DNA of 6,148 nucleotides from positions 1 to 6,148 of the forward strand of contig PIVH01000353.1 of NCBI GenBank assembly GCA_003354225.1. The letters are read 5' to 3'. Source of the DNA: Globobulimina sp. (taxonomy: Eukaryota; Foraminifera; Rotaliida). Shown one piece after another: positions 1-5,724 of this stretch; the stretch's first letter is position 1; the number at the start of each line of letters is the position of its first letter. Made by a program: the position numbers and the translations under genes. The notes under the pieces were generated by a model. It was not told where the DNA came from. It saw only the letters and a list, made by a program, of their open reading frames with translations, and did not search any database.

Positions 1-66
1 TCTCAAACAACTACTTTTTTTGCTAAAGTTTTTCTTCAGTACATTATTATATAAATCCACAACTGA
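1..66 (+). other. 5' flank of the short Myb/SANT-like frame
   Basis: This is AT-rich sequence with no open frame on either strand. An in-frame TGA at 64-66 lies directly before the ATG at 67, so the short frame that follows cannot be extended to the left without splicing. A pyrimidine-rich stretch ending in CAG (about 29-39) could be a 3' splice site for an exon outside the window. There is no other evidence for one, and no clear promoter element is visible. Confidence 0.3.
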
Positions 67-280
67 ATGTCGTCTGCTAATTCGAAAATAGCGAGAGAAG
101 ACAAATACAGATTTACACCAAAACAGCGACATGAAATCATAATCGCCACAATGGCAAAATATAAAAATCATTTAATCGAGAAAAGAAAATATAAAAAATA
201 TTGCCGCACAAACAAATGCTAAATTTAATAAAACACAAAATTTAAATCAATTGAATGCAAATAAAGCAACAATAATTTAA
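67..280 (+). pseudogene. Myb/SANT-like domain fragment, frameshifted
   Basis: An ATG at 67 opens a 51-codon frame that stops at TAA 220-222. Its residues 14-39 (KYRFTPKQRHEII..., then a basic stretch ending HLIEKR) resemble the first helix of Myb/SANT-like DNA-binding domains of the type found in Harbinger-related proteins and many protist regulators. Removing one A from the A6 run at 193-198 joins this to a second frame that carries KNIAAQTNAKFN and then NQLNANK and ends at TAA 278-280. That second part resembles the next helices of the same domain (an 'I A .. N A .F' helix, then a 'QL..K' helix). No GT lies in the overlap of the two frames, so an intron does not explain the break. It is either a decayed gene or a one-base sequencing error in a homopolymer. 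The resemblance is weak, the usual tryptophans are absent, and a real 51-residue protein cannot be excluded. Confidence 0.35.
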
Positions 281-394
281 ACATAAGGATTGAATCAATC
301 ATGTTTGATAAACAAATCTTTAACATCTTTTAGGACTGAAACTTTTTCTTTACTGTGTTGTTTTTGTATCATAGGAACCAATACAACACATTGA

Positions 395-736
395 CTATTT
401 TACTACAATTAAATGTGTCAGATTTAAAGATTTTATATTTTTTATAATAGCATGTCCTCCCAGAGATTGTAAAATATTTATCACAGACGATACAAATAAA
501 CCTAATCTTATTTTAGTTTCTTGAATCTCAATATCGTCATATTTATCCACTGCAAATGCACATAAATTGCAAAATATAAATATCAAACTCTGATCAAAGT
601 ATTGTTTATGTAATAATTTAGCAAATAATGTCGATAAATGTCGGCAATAACCATCCCCTCCAATTAACATCATATCATTAAAATTCTCTGCCAAATGTGC
701 TGAAAATATTGTATTGTTATTAGTTATTAATTTCTT
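395..736 (-). CDS. Helical (ARM/HEAT-like) C-terminal segment, probable second exon of the phosphatase gene
   Basis: This frame encodes about 113 residues from 736 down to TAG at 395-397. It begins in a different frame from the phosphatase immediately upstream on the same strand. It has no good start of its own: the frame opens after a TGA near 775, and its first ATG pair lies about 27 residues in. The protein is alternating amphipathic helix with Leu/Ile/Phe repeats, including GGDGYCRHLSTLFAKLL, a LIFIFCNLCAFAV segment, and an INILQSLGGHAIIKN ending. This looks like armadillo/HEAT-type helical repeats, which are protein-binding scaffolds. The end of the upstream phosphatase frame is of the same helical character. 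Splicing a GT donor at 870-869 to an AG at 738-737 joins the frames in phase 0 and gives a 494-residue protein. A frameshift is the alternative. The function of this segment is inferred only from its helical pattern. Confidence 0.5.
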   Translation of the reverse strand, partial: KKLITNNNTIFSAHLAENFNDMMLIGGDGYCRHLSTLFAKLLHKQYFDQSLIFIFCNLCAFAVDKYDDIEIQETKIRLGLFVSSVINILQSLGGHAIIKNIKSLNLTHLIVVK

Positions 737-870
737 CTCAAATAAAATCAATATTAAATCAAGATTATCTCAATATTATTTTCTAATTTTTGATTAATAA
801 ATAAATAATTAATTATTTTGCCCCAAAATTCTTTATGTTGCTGTTGTATGGTTAAATAATATTTATTTAC
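737..870 (-). other. Candidate 134-nt intron (or frameshift zone) in the phosphatase gene
   Basis: Read on the minus strand, this begins GTAAAT and ends TTTTATTTGAG. A TTGAT element some 20-30 bases before the end could be a branch site. Its length leaves remainder 2 on division by three, exactly what is needed to pass from the phosphatase frame to the downstream helical frame, with both junctions in phase 0. Points against it: the first 38 codons stay open in the phosphatase frame with plausible helical protein until TAA at 754-756, the 3' site is GAG rather than CAG or TAG, and it is twice as long as the other intron in this window. If it is not an intron, a frame change must occur in the short overlap around 754-775, where there is no long homopolymer. 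Confidence 0.35.
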
Positions 871-2013
871 AAATTGTAGAATAATATTCAAACCAATTTG
901 TTTCCTAAAATATTGATCCACACACTCCATCAATTCATAATACATTAAGTTAAAGCCAGTTGTATCATTTCCATTTTTAGATAAAAATTGTGTCAATGTC
1001 ATATCATTAATTTGCGAGTTATCATATTGTAAATGCCTTAAATACTGATCAAAAATAAGTAATTGTTTCGAGAACCCAGTGTTTGGACATATTATATGTC
1101 GCTTTGCTTTTACATATTGCAAAGCATTGACCATTGCGATTTTTTTTGCATACATTAAATATGCAATTATCACTGTCGACGATCGACTGATTCCGGCTTG
1201 ACAGTGACAGAGTATTTTGTTGTTGTCATCACTGTCAAAAGCATCGGTTATAAAATTAATTGTTTTTATAAAATAGCGAATAATTTTTTCTTTTTGATTG
1301 TCTGCAATTGGAATTTCCAGATATTTGATATTTACTGATTGGGTTTTCTCATCCAATTGGTGCAAACATCCAATATCTTGCGTACAATTAATAATATGAG
1401 TAATATTTAAATCATTTAATATTTTTTTGCAAAGCGCATGTTGAGCATTGCCTAAATATAACTTATTATTGATGATATTTGACGGATATAATACTATATT
1501 ATCTGCATTAATATTTAACATTAGCCCCAAATATTCATTTAGCAATAAGTCTGTTTGTGTTTTCTGTTTCTGTTTGTTTTTAATAATTATCTTATCGTTG
1601 CATAAGAAAGGAAACATGTTTTCAAATTGTTTGTAGTTACAATTAAGAATATTTATCACAAGAACTGTTTTCGATAATAAAATATTTCTGATAATTTGAG
1701 ATATTTTTATGTAAACGTTTTCATTTATTTTCTCTGGTTCGTCACTATAAAACCATATATGTGATAACATACAGGTTTGTTGTGCCAGGATATGATGCAA
1801 ATTATCTTTTAATATTTCGTATTGATCCTGTGACGAACAGTTAATTGGTACGTTAATTGCATGTACAATATGTTTCAATTTGTAGTTATTATTGCTTCTC
1901 ATATCAATGAATAATTTATTGAACGGGAATTGTAAGTCATTATATAATTCATAACGTACACATTCGTTTATCTTTTCTTCACTTTGTTTTGTCTCTGCGA
2001 TGTTCGAAAGCAT
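754..2013 (-). CDS. MKP-type dual-specificity protein phosphatase with N-terminal rhodanese-like domain
   Basis: The product hydrolyses phosphate from Tyr and Ser/Thr residues, most likely on a kinase, by the cysteine-phosphatase mechanism. From the ATG at 2013 the frame gives 419 residues to TAA at 754-756. Residues 34-58 (LFIDMRS... through HAINVPIN) and 86-138 (WFYSDE..., ending FPFLC) form a rhodanese/CH2 domain like that of MAP-kinase phosphatases. No catalytic cysteine loop is seen, so it is probably a docking module. The phosphatase domain starts at LYLGNA (185-190), has ITHIINCT (204-211), the general-acid Asp in IADNQKE (D238), the signature HCQAGISRS (catalytic C271, R277), and the usual closing helix NTGFSKQLLIFDQYL (311-325). 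All catalytic residues are present. Residues from about 350 on are helical and may continue in another frame at 736-395. A TAA lies in frame four codons before the ATG. The gene diverges from the FCP1-like gene across 53 bp. Which MAP kinase or other substrate it acts on is unknown. Confidence 0.88.
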   Translation of the reverse strand: MLSNIAETKQSEEKINECVRYELYNDLQFPFNKLFIDMRSNNNYKLKHIVHAINVPINCSSQDQYEILKDNLHHILAQQTCMLSHIWFYSDEPEKINENVYIKISQIIRNILLSKTVLVINILNCNYKQFENMFPFLCNDKIIIKNKQKQKTQTDLLLNEYLGLMLNINADNIVLYPSNIINNKLYLGNAQHALCKKILNDLNITHIINCTQDIGCLHQLDEKTQSVNIKYLEIPIADNQKEKIIRYFIKTINFITDAFDSDDNNKILCHCQAGISRSSTVIIAYLMYAKKIAMVNALQYVKAKRHIICPNTGFSKQLLIFDQYLRHLQYDNSQINDMTLTQFLSKNGNDTTGFNLMYYELMECVDQYFRKQIGLNIILQFVNKYYLTIQQQHKEFWGKIINYLFINQKLENNIEIILI

Positions 2014-2066
2014 CAACGAAATTAAGTTTTTTTACTGAAGTCCAAAACAACTAAGAAACTAGCAAC
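2014..2066. promoter_or_regulatory. Shared divergent promoter region between two phosphatase genes
   Basis: Only 53 bp separate the start codons of the two divergent genes, so both 5' untranslated regions and core promoter elements must fit here or overlap coding sequence. There is a T7 run at 2027-2033 and no recognisable TATA box. The FCP1-like ATG has a good context (AACATGG, A at -3 and G at +4). The phosphatase ATG on the other strand has T at -3. A bidirectional core promoter is inferred from the spacing alone. An unseen 5' non-coding exon on either side would change the picture. Confidence 0.45.
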
Positions 2067-2142
2067 ATGGCGACGTTATCCTTAAACAAAATGAAATCTA
2101 AATTAACCACAAGGAACAGTTTCACCGGCAGAGCAATGGAAC
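2067..2142 (+). other. Exon 1 of the FCP1-like phosphatase gene
   Basis: An ATG in good context (AACATGG) starts a 25-codon basic peptide (beginning MATLSLNKMKSK) and ends with one base, C, of a split codon. Read without splicing it meets TGA at 2148-2150. Splicing joins C to GA at 2209-2210 to give CGA (Arg26), followed at once by the ATG at 2211, which becomes Met27. The codons match the first part of exon 2: both Asn codons are AAC. Translation could instead start at 2211 on an alternative transcript, but the coding-like composition and exact phase favour this start. Confidence 0.78.
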
Positions 2143-4478
2143 GTATGTGATTTGCATATTTTTATGTGAGTGCTTTATATGTATATGAATTCTAATAATA
2201 TACCAAAGGAATGACAAAAGAGAAACTCTTTGAACTCTTCAACGGTGATTCCAATTACATGTCGTGGGAAGAGACCTACATTCAACGCAGGTTCCACCCA
2301 CAACAGTACCTCCACAAAATACGCAAACAACGCAGAGAAACGTTCGAAGCCGAACGAAACAAACACATTATGCTCAACAACGACAATAAAAACTTAATAA
2401 ACTTAAACTCAATGTTGCAAAACGAAGAGCAGCACGACATTGCCATCCAGCAAAGATTCGAACGCTTTCTGTCCTCCCACGGCAACACAGATAAACCGTT
2501 ATTGATCTTAGACGTCGACAACACAATGATTTATACTCGCTTCTTCAGCGAGGAATTGCGTATTGGCGACATCTGCACTTATTTTGGCGCAAACTATCAA
2601 TGCGTGACAAAAAACAACAGCGCCATCCTCAAAATCCGGCTAACACTCTCCTTAGAAATCACTCACAATCAACTCATCGACGTGTTTGGTTCTGAGAGAG
2701 GGGAACATTTTTATTGGACCAGCAACAATGTCGACATCCAAAAATATAAAAAAAACAACATGTTTGAATACCCCTTGAACAGCAACAACAGCGTTGAATT
2801 CATTGCGTGCCGCATCAGAAAAGTGGAGATCTCCGGTGTGGTGATCCAAGTCAATAACATGGAAATAAGGGAGGAAATCGAGATAGATTTCACCGCAGCA
2901 AACGACAATTTGAACAGATTTGAGCCGCCGCTGCAACGCGCTGGAATGCTGAGCGTCGATTTTATTTACGAGGGCTTCTTAGTGCGTTTGCGGCCGAATT
3001 TGGATGAATTTATGGAATATATACAGGATGAATACGACGTTGTGCTCTATACGTCTGCGAATAAGATTATTTACCAAGGTTTGCTGCAGCAATTACATGT
3101 GTTTATTAATGAGACCTTGGGGCAGGAAAAGGACATTTTGTTGTGGCGGGAGGTGTTGTTTCGCGATGATTGCATATTGAAATATGACCATCGCGGCAAG
3201 CCGTACCATCAGAAGGATTTGACTTTGTTTGCTTGCGACTTAAGTCGGGTGGTGATGGTGGATAATTCGCCCATTGTGTGCCATGGACAGGAACCGAATT
3301 TGATATTAATTTCAGATTTCTTTGGGAAGCAACAGGTCGATGCTGATGATGAGCTGATGGAAGTTTATCAATTATTGGACGCCATTGCTGTGATTAAAGG
3401 CGACATTCGATACTTTTTGTGTGGTTTGGAAGAGGATGACAATGAAACGGTGGATGTGTCGACGGAGCAGAAATGTTTTGATTTGGCATCGAAATTAATT
3501 GCAGCGATGGAAGCTTATTATAATGAGAAAATACATGTTTTTGCAACTGATGCTGATGGGAATATGAATATGCATTTGATTGATGATGATATGATGGATG
3601 ACTTTGAGTTGGATGAATTTAAAAATATGAATGAGAATCTGTTGAAATATGAGGAGATATTTGACGATTTGCAGTTGAATGTGGTGACTGCAGTCGGTGA
3701 CTGTGACTGTGATGGAATGGAATATGAAGAGATTATTTTGGATGATATGAGCGATATTAATAACGAAGCAAAATATGATAGGAATAGTGTGAATTTTGGT
3801 ACTTTCATCCCACCAAAACATAGCAAGACAGACAGTATTATTTCAGTGCGGGATTTGGATGTAATCAAACAAGAAAAGCAAGAGATAAAAAATAAGAAAA
3901 ATAAGGTCTCCTTTTGGAAAGACACTGACTTTGCCAATAAAGGCAAAGCCGCTGCGACCCCGACGAGGAAAAGGAAGCGATCCTCGATATTAAACTCAAT
4001 GGCTCCGAAACCTTCGTCGATGCAAATGTTGCGCAACAATTCGAATCACGAGGATTTTTTTGTGTTGCTATTGCAGCAATTATGTAAACAGCAAATGGGC
4101 GATTTTGCATTGGATAACAAAGATATTTTGGTGCAGATTCAGCAGAAGAATAAGGAGAAAATATCCGAGCAACAGAGTGAGATTAAAAGATTGGAAGTGG
4201 TGTTAAGTGAATTGAAGAGAGAGAAGAAAGAGAAAGAAAAGAATGAGATTATTGAGTTACGGAATGAGAATAAGAGATTGATGCAAGAATTGAAGGATGT
4301 GGGTAAAAATATAAATGCATTGACAGAGAATAAAAATAAGGTCCAGGAGGATATAAATGATGTGATTGAGCAGAAGATAAAATATATTAAGAGCGTGCAT
4401 GATGAGATTGAACATTACAAGCAATTAATTAAACAGATTGCGACCAATAATCTCACGGTCACTTTGTCCGTTGAATAG
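2067..4478 (+). CDS. FCP1/SCP-like (NLI-interacting factor type) Ser/Thr phosphatase with nuclear signal and coiled-coil tail; two exons
   Basis: This is an aspartate-based phosphatase of the HAD superfamily, whose relatives dephosphorylate the C-terminal domain of RNA polymerase II. Exons 2067-2142 and 2209-4478 join to 781 residues (numbering below is for the spliced protein). Motif I is LDVDNT with nucleophile D127, D129 and T131. The strand GFLVRLRPNLDEFM is at 281-294. Motif II is VLYTSAN (T307, S308). Motif III lysine is K361 in HQKDL. Motif IV is VVMVDNSP (D377, N378). The catalytic set is complete. Between motif I and the LRP strand lie about 145 residues (132-276), roughly 100 more than in typical SCP/FCP1 domains and not recognised. 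After the domain comes an acidic stretch (about 481-540), a basic cluster RKRKR (612-616) that suits a nuclear localisation signal, and a charged coiled coil (about 668-771). No BRCT domain is visible, so it is not a canonical FCP1. The first third is rich in AAC and CTC codons, the rest in AAT and TTG. Whether the substrate is the polymerase is inferred. Confidence 0.87.
2143..2208 (+). other. 66-nt spliceosomal intron
   Basis: The 5' splice site is GTATGT, the classic yeast-type donor. A TTCTAATAA branch-site candidate lies about 15 bases before the 3' end, and the acceptor is CCAAAG. The body is AT/T-rich and has stops in the frame of exon 1. It is a phase 1 intron that restores one uninterrupted reading frame. 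The AAG acceptor is less common than CAG or TAG, which is the only weak point. Confidence 0.78.
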
Positions 4479-4798
4479 ATTATATATATCATATGTATGT
4501 ATATCGACGATATATTAATTGTGGATGTTTTATTAAATGTGTGTGTATTATTTAATTGCATGTAACACCGTGTTTTTTGTGATTGAGATCATGTCTTTTT
4601 TTTGTTTATTTCAAAACATTTTGTATTGTTGACATCAGTTTAGGGTATCGATTTGTTTGCGTAGGTCGACACTAAAAAAACGTGTAATTTGTTGTGTGTT
4701 TCTAGCTCGTTTCAGATCGTGTGTTTCAGATAAATTACAGCACTCATCCTACCACATACAAATTAATTATATTACAATTACAAGAAACCATTTATAAA
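4479..4798. other. Convergent 3' intergenic region
   Basis: These 320 bp lie between the stop codons of two convergent genes. No open frame longer than short noise, and no tRNA or other recognisable RNA gene, can be seen. The left part is an alternating AT tract (about 4480-4516) followed by a likely polyadenylation signal. The right part has T8 and A7 runs and a nine-base direct repeat, GTTTCAGAT, at 4709-4717 and 4723-4731. It most likely holds the two 3' untranslated regions. Confidence 0.6.
4532..4546 (+). terminator. Candidate polyadenylation signal of the FCP1-like gene
   Basis: The hexamer ATTAAA (4532-4537), the commonest variant of AATAAA, lies 54 bases after the TAG stop and runs straight into TGTGTGTGT (4538-4546), a GT-rich element typical of the downstream part of cleavage signals. 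The two are closer together than usual. The assignment rests on motif and position only. Confidence 0.45.
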
Positions 4799-5638
4799 TT
4801 AGCGCTTTAATAACGAGTCAGCCGCAGTTAAACACGGATTATCAACCAACACGGCATGTTCTTTATCCATAACTGCAAAAACTGTATATCCGACAAGCCA
4901 TTGTTCATCAGACTCCATTGGATGAATCATATGGTTGCTGGCTTTACTTTGAATATTTATAAAATGCCCTTTTGGATGGTTTGCATCGTATTGTTTTTCA
5001 CAATGAACATGGAATAGCACACAAAATAATTTTTGCTGATTCTCATTTATTTCCGCCACTAAATATGATTCCAATTCAATTAATAATTCGCTTTCTCGGT
5101 TTGGATCGAACCATCCTTTGGGATTCGCAAATATTGACAACTCCTCATTTGATGTATTATGTAATCCGTATTTATCATAAAACACTGTTTGTTTCTCAAT
5201 ATGGAGAGTACGCGGTACATTTAGATACCATTCCTTTCGATATTGATAAATTCCGGGCGATGTATTCATACATTCCTGCGGTTCCTCGCCCTTTCGATCG
5301 GTTTTATGTCTTCGAATGAATTGAATCCAATGGAATTTATGTATATCATTAATCACTGATTGGTTAAGATTTAACTTAAATTGTAGAGAAACGTATTTAT
5401 GATCCCCATCAATATCAAAATTAATTCTTTTTTTGTCGCTTCGTTCACAAATTACATCCTTGTAAACGTGTACTTTTCCTAAATTGGTACCATTTGGCAG
5501 TGTACAATTTGCATTCTTTTGTGGTACTTTTGTGGATTCTTTGCGTTGTAGCCAGTTATTAGGATAGCGTTTGTTTAATGTGGCGGTTATCGGAATAGCA
5601 GCGACTATAACAAAAAGTTTGCGTGTCCAGGAGAACAT
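4799..5638 (-). CDS. Secreted or membrane-anchored orphan protein
   Basis: I do not recognise this 279-residue protein. It starts at ATG 5638-5636 (A at -3) and ends at TAA 4801-4799. The N-terminus is MFSWTRK, then a hydrophobic stretch (about residues 8-21, LFVIVAAIPITATL), then a basic/polar region. This fits a signal peptide or a type II signal anchor. Five N-glycosylation sequons follow (N44, N49, N92, N125, N161), and there are six cysteines (45, 64, 123, 206, 213, 269), enough for three disulfides. Both fit a lumenal or extracellular domain. The rest is a mixed, probably mainly beta-strand globular domain with several aromatic patches (for example HKFHWIQF, KGWFDPN, EQWLVGYTVFAVMD) and no further membrane segment. 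It lies 86 bp downstream of the family 43 hydrolase on the same strand, which hints at a shared secretory role but does not prove one. A carbohydrate-related role would be a guess. Confidence 0.75.
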   Translation of the reverse strand: MFSWTRKLFVIVAAIPITATLNKRYPNNWLQRKESTKVPQKNANCTLPNGTNLGKVHVYKDVICERSDKKRINFDIDGDHKYVSLQFKLNLNQSVINDIHKFHWIQFIRRHKTDRKGEEPQECMNTSPGIYQYRKEWYLNVPRTLHIEKQTVFYDKYGLHNTSNEELSIFANPKGWFDPNRESELLIELESYLVAEINENQQKLFCVLFHVHCEKQYDANHPKGHFINIQSKASNHMIHPMESDEQWLVGYTVFAVMDKEHAVLVDNPCLTAADSLLKR

Positions 5639-5724
5639 GTTAAAAAAAAGGATTTAGGATCGGCACGGTTTTTTCTTCCACGAAATGTTATGGCGTTTGG
5701 TGCAATATTTATTTGCAAAACAAA
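5639..5724 (-). promoter_or_regulatory. Tandem spacer: 3' end of hydrolase gene and 5' region of the orphan gene
   Basis: This 86-bp spacer must serve as terminator for the hydrolase gene and promoter for the orphan secreted protein. On the minus strand it has AATAAA soon after the hydrolase stop and a T8 tract (plus-strand A8 at 5642-5649) just before the orphan start codon. No TATA-like element stands out. Confidence 0.4.
5708..5713 (-). terminator. Candidate AATAAA polyadenylation signal of the glycoside hydrolase gene
   Basis: TTTATT on the plus strand reads AATAAA on the minus strand, 11 bases beyond the TAA stop of the hydrolase. The hexamer is canonical, but in such AT-rich sequence it could occur by chance. 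It would place cleavage within the 86-bp spacer, consistent with separate transcripts. Confidence 0.4.

Noticed and set aside
749-751. Independent gene starting at TTG for the 395-751 frame
   Set aside because: TTG is unlikely as a start here, the first ATG would remove a quarter of the frame, and the helical character continues from the upstream phosphatase frame.
1448-1636. Plus-strand open frame of 62 codons within the dual-specificity phosphatase gene
   Set aside because: It is the reverse of the rhodanese-to-phosphatase linker, with hydrophobic low-complexity translation and no support.
2014-2016. TTG as start codon of the dual-specificity phosphatase, one codon before the ATG
   Set aside because: Nuclear eukaryotic genes rarely start at TTG, and an ATG follows immediately at 2013.
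3518-4039. Minus-strand open frame of 173 codons opposite the FCP1-like gene (and others at 2175-2366, 2282-2524, 2652-2936, 3495-3821 and 3865-4110)
   Set aside because: They lie antisense to a gene with a complete catalytic motif set, have Ser/Ile/Leu/Phe-rich translations typical of the reverse of acidic coding sequence, and show no domains.
4684-4738. Short inverted repeat GTAATTT / AAATTAC and direct repeat GTTTCAGAT in the convergent intergenic region
   Set aside because: Repeats of seven and nine bases are expected by chance in AT-rich non-coding DNA. There is no stable hairpin and no periodic array that would suggest CRISPR or a mobile element.
4972-5319. Plus-strand open frame of 115 codons inside the orphan secreted gene
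   Set aside because: It mirrors the minus-strand gene, which has a signal sequence, sequons and a proper start. The plus-strand frame has no recognisable features. Since the orphan gene itself has no family, this choice is good but not absolute.
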